From Xanthomonas theicola (GTDB taxonomy: Bacteria > Pseudomonadota > Gammaproteobacteria > Xanthomonadales > Xanthomonadaceae), in assembly GCF_014236795.1 (NCBI RefSeq), contig NZ_CP049017.1:2334001-2398000 (forward strand): 64,000 nucleotides of DNA, read 5' to 3'. Under the pieces are notes generated by a model, which was given only the letters and a program-made list of their open reading frames with translations, ran no database searches and was not told the DNA's origin. Below, piece after piece: positions 17,496 through 29,519 of the stretch. Position 1 is the stretch's first letter, and each line of letters opens with the position of its first letter. The translations under genes were made by a program, and so were the position numbers.

Positions 17496-18782
17496 TCAGA
17501 TGCTGAATCCGCGACTGTGCTGCGTCTGCTGCGTCTGCTGCGCCAGCTGGCGCTCCTGGTCCAGCTCCCACTGGCGGAAACTCTCCTGCCCCCATTGGTC
17601 CCACTCCTGGAATCCGGCGGTCTGCGCGTGTTGCTCGGCCAAGCGATCCAACGCCGCCTCGTCGCCGCGCTCGGCCGCCGCGAAGAACGCATCGAGCCGC
17701 TGCCCCAGGTCGTCCTGTTCGTAGGGGTTGGGCCGTTGCGCCGGGCTGGCGGGCGTGATCGCCTCCGCGGCCGGCCGTCGCACGGCCAGCCCGGCATCGC
17801 CCCCACTGCGCATGGCCGCGTCGGCGGCCGCCAGCGACGCGGCGTTCCACTGCGCCGGCTGCATGTCCCCATCCCGGGCCGGCGCCACCGGCGCTGCATC
17901 CGGCGCATCGGAATGGCGCTGCAACGAGGCCGCGGGGGCATTGAGGAACAACGGCGTCCAGCTGTCGATGGACGGCGCCTGCTCCGGCGCCTGCGGGCGC
18001 TGCCGCAGGAACGCCGGTGGCGACGGATCGATGCGCTCGGCCGGCAGCGCCACCGGACGCACCTCGTAGCGCGCGCGCAGCCCCCCGTCCAAGGCCTCGG
18101 CATCGGTACGGTTCAGGCTCCATGCCGTGCCGGCCAGTTCCTTCACGTGCACGCGCTGGCCGAGCACGCTGGCCAGCGCCGTGGTGTAGAACGCCTGGTG
18201 CTGCTCGGAGCGGTGGATCACGTTCATCTCCGGCGCGCCCGGCACCGTGCGCGCCTGTGCGAACGGGGTGTCGCCGAGGCTGTTGACATAGGCGGACAGC
18301 AGATTGCCATTGCGCACCGCCAGCCCGTCGAGCCGGTAGGAGCCGCCGATGTCCGAATGCGCCCCTGGATTGACCAGATTGAGGAAGCGCCCGTCGCGCG
18401 AGCGGCCGGGGTCCAGGATGTCCTTGACCGGGAACGCGTCGCGGCGCTCGTCGCGCGCGCTGATCTGCAGGCCCGACACCACCGACGGCGGCAGGCGCAC
18501 GTCGCGCAGGTTCATGTCGCCGGTGGCGACCGGGTCCAGCAGCGCCACCGCCTGCGCGGTGCGCCCCGGCGGCGCCAGCGGCGGCCGGGTCGCGGTGAGC
18601 TGGCGCACCTCGCCGGCCGGGCCGTAGTCGATCTGCATCCCTTCCGGATCCTGGATGCCGCGCTCATCGACCATCCGGGTGAACATCGCCGCGGTCACCG
18701 CGCCGCGGCTGAAACCGGTGGACAGGAGGCTGATTTCGGCGTGGGGATTTTCGTCATGCCACTTCCTGGCTTGACGAATGAA
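17496..18782 (-). pseudogene. 5'-truncated lipase/phospholipase-like effector (GFSRGA, Tle1/DUF2235 type)
   Basis: About 428 codons remain. The fragment opens in mid-protein (IRQARKWHDENPHAEISLL) exactly where the inverted repeat of an IS5-type element begins at 18783, so the N-terminus is lost. The nucleophile elbow STGFSRGAVTA is that of DUF2235/Tle1-like phospholipases, and LLDPVATG and NLVNPGAHSDIGGSY fit the same fold (Asp and His of the triad). The C-terminal 200 residues end with a Gln-rich tail (ERQLAQQTQQTQHSRGFSI). In Xanthomonas, such lipases with Gln-rich tails occur among toxins of the bacteria-killing type IV secretion system; this assignment is a suggestion because I cannot verify a complete XVIPCD domain. 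Confidence 0.6.
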
Positions 18783-19986
18783 GGGCACCTCGAACAACCT
18801 GGATTTTTGCCGTTTGAGATGCTTGGTGAGGCGACGGGCACCGCCGCATCCTCTGGCTGGTGGCGCCCGAAGCCCCCCCCTTGTCATTTCAAACTCTGAT
18901 TGCGGCCTGCCAGCCGCCGTTTCCGCTCACGCGGGCACGATCCCCTGGCTCTGCAGCCGCGCCAGCCGCATCAGGTTGTGCGCGGCGACCTTCAGGCCGA
19001 TCACCACCTGGGCACGCGCCAGGCCAATCGTCCGTCGGCATTTGCCGCCCTGCTGGGTGAGCCGGGCAAACGGGTGTTCGCCCAACGCCCGGTCCTTGGC
19101 GATGCGATGGTTCCGACGCTGCTGGACCGGACTGAGCGGCTGGTCCGCCTGGCCCTTGTGCTGGATGTCCGCTCGGTAGCCTTGTCGCCTGAGCTCGGCT
19201 TCCCGGGCCCGGTTGGCATAGGCGCTGTCGGCCCCTACCGTACGCCCGGTGTTGGCCGGATCGAGCAGCGTCTCAAAGTGCCGGCTGTCGTGCACGTTGG
19301 CCGCGCTCACCTCGTGCCGGCCGATGAAGCCCCTGCGCCGATCCGTGTTGGCGTGCAGCTTGTAGCCGTAATGGGCCTTGCCATGCTTGCGCGTCCAGCG
19401 CGCCTGTACATCTTTCTGCCCTCGCTTGGCATCGCTCCAGCCTTGCGGCTTCTGGCCCTGCTTGATCTGGGCGTTCTCCTCCGGCGTGTTGCGCTGGATC
19501 GGCGCACTGACGATGCTCGCATCGACGATCTGTCCGCCCCGGGCAATGAACCCGCCCCGCTGATCTCGCCGATCAGATCCTGCTTCTTGAGCCGATCGCG
19601 CCACACCCAGATCGTCTTGGCATCGGGCACCTTGCCACTGTGCTCCAGTCCCAGGAAGCGCTGGAAGCTGCGACGGTCCAGTACCTGGTACTCCAGCGCC
19701 TCCTCGCACAGGTTGTACAACTGTTGCAGCAACAGCAGCCGGATCATCAACTCCGTCGGCCACGCCGGGCGGCCGCCCTTGCGGCCGGTGCCCAGGCGAA
19801 GTCGGCCATCGATCACCGCTGCGATCGCGGCGAAGTCGATGTGCCGCCACAGCAACTCCAGTGGATCGCTCAATTGCTCGCGCTTGGCTTCGCGCTCGGC
19901 TCCGGCAAACAGACTGATCATCGGCACTTACCCCTCGATGGCAATAAAATCATGATGCCAAGAATCGGGGGTTTTTAGAGGTGCCC
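18783..19986 (-). mobile_element. IS5-family insertion sequence (degenerate)
   Basis: Ends were located by imperfect terminal inverted repeats: GGGCACCTCGAACAACC at 18783 and, as reverse complement at the right end, GGGCACCTCTAAAAACC. The left flank is an effector gene and the right flank is a glycosyltransferase gene, so the element does not interrupt one gene; it marks the joint of a rearrangement or deletion. Confidence 0.75.
18927..19927 (-). pseudogene. IS5-family transposase, frameshifted
   Basis: The 5' part from ATG 19927 (ISLFAGAEREAKREQLSDPLELL, FDAA-type helix region, AKTIWVWRDRLKKQDLIGEI) changes frame near 19560 and continues as GGFIARGGQIVDASIVSAP (first catalytic Asp), HGKAHYGYKLHANTDRRRGFI, VGADSAYANRAREAEL (second Asp region) and the C-terminal HPFARLTQQGGKCRR (Glu/Arg region replaced or shifted), ending at 18927. 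In the family these parts are one protein of about 325 residues, so several bases are missing at the frameshift and the enzyme is inactive. Confidence 0.8.
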
Positions 19987-20375
19987 TCATGAAGGGACTG
20001 TTCGGGTGGATAGGATATCGGCAAGTGGCGGTGACCTGCGATCGCGGCCTGCGGCGATCCGGGCGAACCGAATTCACTTTCTGGAAGCTGTGGAATCTGG
20101 CGCTGGATGGCATCACCGGCTTCTCCACCGCGCCGTTGCAGATGGCGACCTACGTGGGGCTGATGACTGCAGCGCGTTCGCTGCTGTTCGCTTGCTGGAT
20201 CATGATCAAGGTCTGCGTCTGGGGCGACTCAGTGGCCGGCTGGCCGACCATGATGGCGGTCATCCTGCTGCTCGGAGGGGGGCAGCTGACCGCGCTGGGC
20301 ATGATCGGCGAATATCCGGGCCGCTTGTACGACGAGGCCAAGCAACGCCCGTTGTATCTGGTGCAGGCGCATCTC
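19987..20375 (+). pseudogene. 3' fragment of a GtrB-type bactoprenol glycosyltransferase
   Basis: About 130 codons from the C-terminal part of a GT2 family protein: MKGLFGWIGYRQVAV, EFTFWKLWNLALDGITGFSTAPL, a membrane hairpin (YVGLMTAARSLLFACWIMIKV and MMAVILLLGGGQLTALGMIGEY), and GRLYDEAKQRPLYLV. These are the hallmarks of GtrB/DPM1-like undecaprenyl-phosphate sugar transferases used in glucosylating surface glycans. The N-terminal catalytic domain is missing at the IS end (19986), and the frame runs on without a normal stop. Confidence 0.75.
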
Positions 20376-20420
20376 GATGAGGCTGTCGCTGTCGATGACG
20401 TGGGCCGGTGCGTTGGGGGG

Positions 20421-20993
20421 TCAGGGCAGCTGGAACCCCGCCTCGCGCAGCAGGCCCGCCAGGGCGATCAACGGCAGCCCGACCAAGGCGGTCGGATCCT
20501 GGCTGTGGATCGCGCGGAACAGGCTGATGCCCAGGCCCTCGCACTTGAAGCTGCCGGCGCAGTCCAGCGGTTGCTCGGCGGCGACGTAGCGGGCGATCTC
20601 GTCCGCGCGCAGGTCGCGCAAGCGCACCTCGGTCAGGTCGCAGGTCTGCAGTACCCGTTCGCCGCGCAGCAGGCAGGCCGCAGTATGGAAGCGCACGCTG
20701 CGCCCGGACATCGCCGCCAGCTGCGCCTGTGCGGCCTCGGCGTGGCCGGGCTTGCCCAGCGGCCGGCCGTGGAGTTCGGCGACCTGGTCTGCGCCGATCA
20801 CCCAGGCGTCCACGGCGCTGGCCGCCACCGCGGCGGCCTTGGCCAGTGCCAGGCGCCGCGCCAGCGCCGACGGCGCCTCGCTGGGCAGCGGCGTCTCCTC
20901 GACCTGCGGGCGGACGCTGTCGAAGGGCAGGCGCAGGCGCTGCAGCAGCTGGCGGCGATAGACGGAGGTGGAGGCCAGGATCAGGCGCGGCAT
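20421..20993 (-). CDS. maf: Maf family nucleotide pyrophosphatase (YceF type)
   Basis: A 190-residue protein that fits the YceF branch, which hydrolyses m7GTP and related modified nucleotides. Motifs are LILASTSVYRRQLLQRLRLPF (N-terminal SxSxxR-like loop, here STSVYRR), the central AWVIGADQVAELHG with the catalytic Asp, GKPGHAEAAQAQLAAMSG, and the C-terminal GSFKCEGLGISLFRAIHSQDPTALVGLPL. ATG 20993 begins MPRLILAS. The gene stands between two decayed genes, in an otherwise mobile region; in many gammaproteobacteria this gene lies beside yceD, which is at 40356 here. Confidence 0.9.
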   Translation of the reverse strand: MPRLILASTSVYRRQLLQRLRLPFDSVRPQVEETPLPSEAPSALARRLALAKAAAVAASAVDAWVIGADQVAELHGRPLGKPGHAEAAQAQLAAMSGRSVRFHTAACLLRGERVLQTCDLTEVRLRDLRADEIARYVAAEQPLDCAGSFKCEGLGISLFRAIHSQDPTALVGLPLIALAGLLREAGFQLP

Positions 20994-21059
20994 CGGCGGT
21001 CGGACGGGGCGGCGCGCAGGCCGGGGCCGGCAGTCTGCGGCCGCGCCGCCGGGCCGGCA

Positions 21060-21255
21060 AGCATGGCCAGCCACGAACGCCTCCAGCATGTGCGGCATCA
21101 ACGTCACAGCATCCGACGGCCTCGCCGTACGTCTGCGCGTGCAGCGCGGCGTAACGGTCCAGGTCGGCCTTCAGGCTGGCCGGGCACGTGAACGTCAACT
21201 TGACGCTCTCAGTCCTGGGCTGCGGCCCCAGACGCAGTTTCTTGGTCGTGCTCAT
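21060..21255 (-). pseudogene. DUF2274 protein of conjugative elements, frameshifted
   Basis: The start MSTTKKLRLGPQPRTESVKL followed by TFTCPASLKADLDRYAALHAQ is typical of DUF2274, a small protein coded next to trbI in integrative conjugative elements. After about 45 codons the expected sequence (LMPHMLEAFVAG) is in another frame, so there is an indel near 21110. It overlaps the end of the trbI fragment by 4 bases, the standard arrangement. The C-terminus merges into sequence upstream of maf. Confidence 0.65.
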
Positions 21256-21855
21256 GGCATGGCTCCGCGGTGGAAGAACATCGGCTGGTAGGGCATCAGC
21301 ACCAGATCGCGGTTCACGATCACCCGCACTGGCAGGCCAGGCCGCGCCGTCAGCGTCGGCTGCACGTTCATGTTCCTGCGCGTCAACTCCTGACCGATCT
21401 GGTTGATGCTGTCCTGTGCGCTGTCGCGCCCGGCGATCACGAGGCGGTTGCCGTCGGTGCGGTTCTCGGGCGCGGCCAGCTCGGCGCCCACGCCCAGCAA
21501 CGTGGTCAGCGCCGCGCCGGCCAGCAGGCGGCCCCAGTGCCGGTCGACGCCGTCCTCCAGCCCGGCATTGCCGGCGGGGTGGGTGCCCACCAGGTTGTCC
21601 AGCGTCAGCGAGGACGTATCCGGCAGGATGATCCGGTGCCACACCATCTGCACCCGGCTCTGGCCATAGCTCACCTGGCTGTTGTACTTGCCCAGGATGC
21701 GCGCGCCCTGCGGGATCAGCATGTACTTGCCCGTGGCCGTGTCGTAGACCGGCTCGGTCACCGTGGCAATCACGTCGCCCGGCAGATCGGACTGGATGCC
21801 GGTCACCAGCGCCGCCGGGATCACCGTGCCGGCCATCACCTGGTACTGCGAGACA
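21252..21855 (-). pseudogene. trbI: TrbI/VirB10 C-terminal fragment
   Basis: About 200 codons of the C-terminal beta-barrel part of TrbI, the VirB10-like scaffold of a conjugative type IV secretion system: VMAGTVIPAALVTGIQSDLPGDVIATVTEPVYDTATGKYML in order, then PQGARILGKYNSQVSYGQSRVQMVWHRI and RPGLPVRVIVNRDLVLMPYQ. The proline-rich N-terminal half and membrane anchor are absent; the sequence changes abruptly at about 21855. Together with DUF2274 and the integrase near guaA this points to a largely deleted integrative conjugative element. Confidence 0.8.
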
Positions 21856-22169
21856 GCCGAGCGGAGCGAGGGAACGATGGAAGCCCGTCAGGGGCGAGAC
21901 CCGCGCAGCGGGGCTCGATGCGCAGCACGACAGCGCGACCGGCCATCTTCCAGGTGGCCGGGGACGCCCAGCAACACGCTCACCACAAAGGAAGTGCATT
22001 TCAGCGATACGCAGCGTTTGGGCGCGCGATGGCATCATGCACTTTCGTGGAAAGCGATGCTCCCAAGCAAACAGAATCGGCACTGCATCCAGAAACACGG
22101 AGGTCGCCAATCCTCCATCGGCATGAGGCTGTCTAGACTTCGCACGCCGTTTCGACTCGATCACAAGCC
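21856..22169. other. No gene recognised
   Basis: About 310 bases between the trbI fragment and a membrane-protein gene. The left part (GAGCGAGGGAACGATGGAAG and onward) resembles GC-rich non-coding DNA of conjugative elements, but I see no open frame or RNA gene that I can support. Confidence 0.4.
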
Positions 22170-22964
22170 ATGGCTTTCCCCGAAGAATCGCTCAAGCAAC
22201 TATCCCAACTCCTGGAACGCATGACCCGTCCGGATGACCGGCCTCGTCACGTCCCCAAAGGCAGTCGTGCCAAGAAGTGGACAGAACTCGGATTCATCAT
22301 CGCCGTCGTCGTCAACACGGCGCTGGCCGTAGTTGCCATCGCCATTGATCGGCGCTATCCCGGGATCCTGCCTGTGCAACTTTCATACGGCTGGGTACTG
22401 CTGCCGGTGATTCCCGCAGCCGGGTTTTTCGCGATGTTCTTCTATGACATGGGGCGAATGTTCATCGAGGAAAAACGCAACCCTTGGGGCACGATCTTCA
22501 AGCAGTTCCAGACCGACATGCTCCATGATGCACCGTACCTTCAGGAGCTGAAAAGCTTTCCGAAACCAATGCTGGAGTACGCCCTGCTTCAGTACCGGCA
22601 TCGCTGGAGCAGAGTCGACGGCAGGGCGATGCTGCTATCTGGCGACATCAGGAAACTAGGGCTGTTCCCAGGACTACTCGCGATCATCGTGGGTATCAGC
22701 AAGCTGCTCGAGAACGCGTCCTTGCCATGGATCTGGCAAGTCGCAGCCATGGTTGGGGCCTTCCAGTTCCTCGCGTTCTTCGTGGGTGCAACCGGCGAGC
22801 GACGTGCCCAGGTCATCGAACTGCTTGAGCACGCCATCGCCAACGCCGAGCCCACTCGATCCGAGAGTCAGGCATCAGCGCCCAATCAAATCCAGCCGCC
22901 CCAGGCTGTTAGCAAGGAGGTCTGTTCGACGGCGCCCCCGGCAAAGGAGCAGTTGCCTGCCTAG
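22170..22964 (+). CDS. Membrane protein of unknown function
   Basis: A 264-residue protein with an acidic/basic N-terminal stretch and four membrane segments: about 38-58 (LGFIIAVVVNTALAVVAIAI), 72-92 (YGWVLLPVIPAAGFFAMFF), 170-188 (LGLFPGLLAIIVGISKLL) and 192-212 (PWIWQVAAMVGAFQFLAFFV). A soluble loop of about 70 residues lies between spans 2 and 3, and the last 40 residues are Pro/Gln-rich. The gene is intact and slightly less GC-rich than its neighbours, consistent with cargo of the decayed mobile element. No family is recognised. Confidence 0.6.
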   Translation: MAFPEESLKQLSQLLERMTRPDDRPRHVPKGSRAKKWTELGFIIAVVVNTALAVVAIAIDRRYPGILPVQLSYGWVLLPVIPAAGFFAMFFYDMGRMFIEEKRNPWGTIFKQFQTDMLHDAPYLQELKSFPKPMLEYALLQYRHRWSRVDGRAMLLSGDIRKLGLFPGLLAIIVGISKLLENASLPWIWQVAAMVGAFQFLAFFVGATGERRAQVIELLEHAIANAEPTRSESQASAPNQIQPPQAVSKEVCSTAPPAKEQLPA

Positions 22965-23040
22965 TGTGGTGTCTCACAAATAACATGAGCTATGTAGCGA
23001 CTTGGCTGTCGAAGTGTTTTCCGTATAGGAGACGATATCG

Positions 23041-23644
23041 ATGGCTCGCACAGGACGCCCGGTTACGAAGCTGCAGATCACCGATGCCGAGCGCGCGGAA
23101 CTGAAGGGGCGCCTGCGAGTACGCAAGGTGCCGGAAGATGAGAAGCTCCGCATGCGGATCGTGCTTGGGTGTGCCGAAGGCCAATCGGGCAGGGTCATCG
23201 CCGAGCGTTTGCAGACCACAATCCAGACTGCCTCCAAGTGGAGGCGGAGCTACGAGGCTTACCGACTGGCCGGACTGACCGATGCCCCGCGCGCAGGACG
23301 TCCGCGTAGCGTGGACGATGAGCAGGTCCAGCAAATTGTGGACAAGGTCCGCCAGAGCACTCCAGCAAACGCCACGCATTGGAGCGTGCGCCAGATGAGC
23401 CGGCAGACCGGTGTTTCCCCAGCGACGGTGCAGCGCATCTGGCATGCCTTCGGTCTCAAGCCGCATTTGCAAGAGACCTTCAAGCTTTCCACAGATCCGC
23501 ATTTCCTGGACAAGGTGCGTGATGTGGCGGGGCTGTACCTGGCCCCGCCGGACCGTGCACTGGTGCTGTGCGTCGATGAGAAGAGCCAGATCCAGGCGCT
23601 CAACCGCACCCAGCCCGGCTTGCCGCTGACCTTTGGCAGCCTGC
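23041..23644 (+). pseudogene. IS630-family transposase, 3' truncated
   Basis: The intact 5' part encodes the N-terminal HTH domains (RIVLGCAEGQSGRVIAERL and TPANATHWSVRQMSRQTGVS) and the start of the DDE domain up to [23 protein letters not shown], including the first catalytic Asp. From about 23645 the sequence is that of an IS3-type orfB, so the second half of the DDE domain is missing. Confidence 0.8.
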
Positions 23645-24086
23645 CACGCGCAATCGCCAGCGCGCTGCGCACGGTGGCCCCAGGGTCAATGCCAAGCGCG
23701 TCTATCGCGTGATGGCAGGAGCCGGCCTGCTGCTGCCCAAGGCACCACGCCGACGCCAGTGCGCACGCCCCCATGAGGGCCGTGTGGCGGTCTCGCGCAG
23801 TGACTTGCGGTGGTGCTCCGACGGCTTGGAAATCAAGTGCGACTCCGGCCAGACCGTGACGGCCACCTTCACGAAGGACTGCTGCGACCGCGAAGTCATG
23901 GCCTGGCGGGCCTGGGAAGGCAAGGGGCTGCCTGGCGAGCCGGTGCGCCAGATGCTCATCGAAGCTGTCGAGCGTCGCTTCGGCACGGTGGAGGCAGTGC
24001 CGGCAGGCCAGGAGCTGGAGTTCGTCAGCGACAACGGCCGGGCCTACATCGCAGCCGACACCCGAGCACTGGCGCGTTCGCTGGAC
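23645..24086 (+). pseudogene. IS3-family orfB fragment
   Basis: The frame RQRAAHGGPRVNAKRVYRVMAGAG, RSDLRWCSDGLEIKCDSGQTVTATF, CCDREVMAWRAW and ELEFVSDNGRAYIAADTRALARSL is the integrase-catalytic core of an IS3 orfB. Both ends are truncated: the left side joins an IS630 gene and the right side (from about 24087) joins an integrase fragment. The region is a patchwork of three broken genes in one strand sense. Confidence 0.8.
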
Positions 24087-24203
24087 CGCGCGTTGTCGCC
24101 GCTGGAGATCCGGTTGGTTTCTCGGCAGATGGAATCGGTGGCCACCTATCCGACCATCCGGTTGGCGCTGCGCATGATCCTGCTGACGCTGGTGCGCAAG
24201 TGA
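24087..24203 (+). pseudogene. Tyrosine-integrase fragment, inverted relative to the integrase N-terminus
   Basis: DRALSPLEIRLVSRQMESVA followed by TYPTIRLALRMILLTLVRK is the stretch just after the core-binding domain of P4-type integrases, reaching the first catalytic Arg region (TLVRK). It ends with a stop immediately beside the N-terminal part of an integrase coded on the opposite strand. It is best explained as part of the same gene flipped by a local inversion. Confidence 0.65.
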
Positions 24204-24621
24204 TTTCGTTGAGTTGGCGATTTTGGAAGACCGGAAGGATGTCCCGGTCGACGATGTGTTTGCGCATCGCCTTGGTACTGTCGGCCATACGGGCACCCGT
24301 CAACCACTTCTCGGTTACGTCGCCGAAGGTCTTGGCGGCCGTCAGCCGGCGCTTGTCACGCTGCTTCTCCAGTGCGGGGGACTTGCCTTGAGCGACGGCC
24401 TTCTTGGCGTCGATCAGCTTTTCGCGCGCCAAGGCCAGCGAAATGCCGACCGGCCCGTAGCGGCCGATGGTCAGCGTCTCGCGGCGGCCGTTGAGACGGT
24501 AGTCGTAGCGGAAGGTGACGGTACCGGCAGGCGATACCGTCACGTACATTCCATCCCGGTCAGAAGCCTTATAGATCTTGGACTTAGGTTTGAGGTTGCG
24601 CAGTGCCGTGTCGGTCAGCAT
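24204..24621 (-). pseudogene. P4-type tyrosine integrase, N-terminal part only
   Basis: From ATG 24621: MLTDTALRNLKPKSKIYKAS and DRDGMYVTVSPAGTVTFRYDYRL give the DUF4102 arm-binding domain; KTFGDVTEKWLTGARMADSTKAMRKHIVDRDILPVFQNRQLNEIT starts the core-binding domain. Homology stops at about 24204, where an inverted piece of integrase follows. The start codon faces guaA, 300 bases away, as in islands that integrate at the 3' end of guaA. The catalytic domain is gone, so the element can no longer excise by itself. Confidence 0.75.
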
Positions 24622-24642
24622 CGAGGTTTTTCCTCCTGTTCG

Positions 24643-24807
24643 TGACGGCTTTTACCGTCAGGGGCCAGGAGATCTGTCGATGCCCGGAAAGCCGCATGAA
24701 ACAAGCTTTCCAGGGGAGCGTTTTACCGTCAAAGACCGCTTTGGTCTCAATAGTAAACGGGAGGGTCTTAATCAGACCTCCGGTTCTTACCGTCAGCTCT
24801 ACCGTCA
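24643..24807. repeat. Four TACCGTCA direct repeats, candidate integrase arm sites
   Basis: The octamer TACCGTCA occurs at 24653-24660, 24724-24731, 24788-24795 and 24800-24807, all in the same direction, within 155 bases between the integrase start and guaA. The first also forms a dyad (TGACGGcttttaCCGTCA, 24643-24660). Clustered short repeats next to an integrase gene fit arm-type binding sites of an attachment region; regulation of the integrase promoter is the alternative. Confidence 0.5.
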
Positions 24808-24922
24808 ACCCGTTCTGCTGGCCGGCGATAGCTACCGATAGCTGTCGTGACGTATTTCATTTTAAATCAACGCGTTACGTCAGTTTTTCGATACCTGGCG
24901 ATAGTCCCCGAAGGACCTGATT

Positions 24923-26488
<1,566 letters not shown>

Positions 26489-26638
26489 CGGGACTCGGGA
26501 CTCGGGACTCGGGACTCGGGACTCGGGCTCCCGCGATCCGGTGGCGATTGACGATGAAGAAACGGCGAGGAGGAATCGCTTCCTCCGTCGCCGTCCAACT
26601 GCTGTGCCGAGTCCCGAGTCCCGAGTCCCGAGTCCCGG
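26489..26638. repeat. Inverted pair of GGGACTC heptad arrays between guaB and guaA
   Basis: The left arm (26489-26526) holds about five GGGACTC units and the right arm (about 26606-26638) about four GAGTCCC units in inverted order. The 80-base core contains its own dyad (GGAGGAA and TTCCTCC). The transcript from guaB to guaA could fold into a very stable hairpin whose 3' arm ends at the guaA start codon. Confidence 0.9.
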
Positions 26639-26641
26639 CAC

Positions 26642-28297
<1,656 letters not shown>

Positions 28298-29222
28298 CCA
28301 TCAGCCGCCTCGATCGTGTTCTGCATCAGCGTGGCCACGGTCATCGGCCCGACCCCGCCCGGGACCGGGGTGATCCAGCTGGCGCGCTGCGCGGCCGCGT
28401 CGAAGCCGACGTCGCCGACCAGGCGGCCATCGTCCAGGCGGTTGATGCCGACGTCGATCACCACCGCGCCCGGCTTGACCCATTCGCCGGGGATCAGCCC
28501 TGGCCGGCCCACCGCCACCACCAGGATGTCGGCGTCGCGCACCCGCGCCTGCAGCACCTCGGCCGGGGTGAACTTGTGGCAGCAGCTCACCGTGCAGCCG
28601 GCGATCAGCAGTTCCAGCGCCATCGGCCGGCCGACGTGGTTGCTGACCCCCACGATGGTGGCGTTGCGGCCGCGCACCGGCTGGTCTGTATGCCCGAGCA
28701 GGGTGACGATGCCGCGCGGGGTGCACGGGCGCAGGCCGAATTCGCGCAGCGCCAGGTGGCCGACGTTCTCCGGATGGAAGCCGTCCACGTCCTTGCGCGG
28801 GTCGATGCGGTGGATCAGCCGGCTGGCATCGGGGATGCCTGGCAGCGGCAGCTGCACCAGGATGCCGTGGACCTTGGGATCGGCATTGAGACGGTCGATC
28901 AGCGCCAGCAGTTCCGCTTCGCCGGTGCCGGTCGGCAGGTCGTGATCGAAGGCTTCGATGCCGACCTTTTCCGCCGCGCGGCGCTTGTTGCGCACGTACA
29001 CCGTGGACGCCGGCTCGGCGCCGACCAGCACCACCGCCAGGCCCGGGCGCGGCTGCGCGGCCGCCAGCCGCGCATCGACCCGCACCTTCAGCTGGTCGAG
29101 CAGCGCGTCGGCGATGCGCCGTCCGTCGAGGATGCGGGCCGGAACGGAGGACACGGGCGCGGAAGCGATCATCAGGCGAGCGGGTGTAGAGTCTGGGGAC
29201 CCCATTGTCCCCCGATTCCGCC

Positions 29223-29519
29223 ATGACCGACACCACCCGCATCGAAGCGGCCGCGTTCCGTCGCCTGCTGCAGCATCTCAACCAGGAGCGCAGCGACGTG
29301 CAGAACATCGATCTGATGATCCTGGCCGGCTTCTGCCGCAACTGCCTGGCCGACTGGTACCGTGAGGCCGCCGCCGGCGAAGGCCAGACCCTGAGCAAGG
29401 AACAGGCGCGCGAGCGGATCTACGGCATGCCGTTCGCCAACTGGAAGGCGCAGTTCCAGGCCGAGGCCACGCCCGCGCAACGGGCCGCCTTCGCCAAGGT
29501 GCAGCGACAGCACGGCTAG
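29223..29519 (+). CDS. DUF1244 family protein
   Basis: A 98-residue protein with the family signature [22 protein letters not shown] (here [17 protein letters not shown]), which carries two conserved cysteines, followed by [27 protein letters not shown]1244 proteins are small helical proteins widespread in Proteobacteria with unknown role. I start at ATG 29223, which gives the usual length. The stop codon lies directly against the left end of an insertion sequence. Confidence 0.85.
   Translation: MTDTTRIEAAAFRRLLQHLNQERSDVQNIDLMILAGFCRNCLADWYREAAAGEGQTLSKEQARERIYGMPFANWKAQFQAEATPAQRAAFAKVQRQHG

Noticed and set aside
26489..26641. Longer guaA reading frame starting at 26641
   Set aside because: The extra N-terminus is only translated heptad repeat and core; the family N-terminus begins at 26488.
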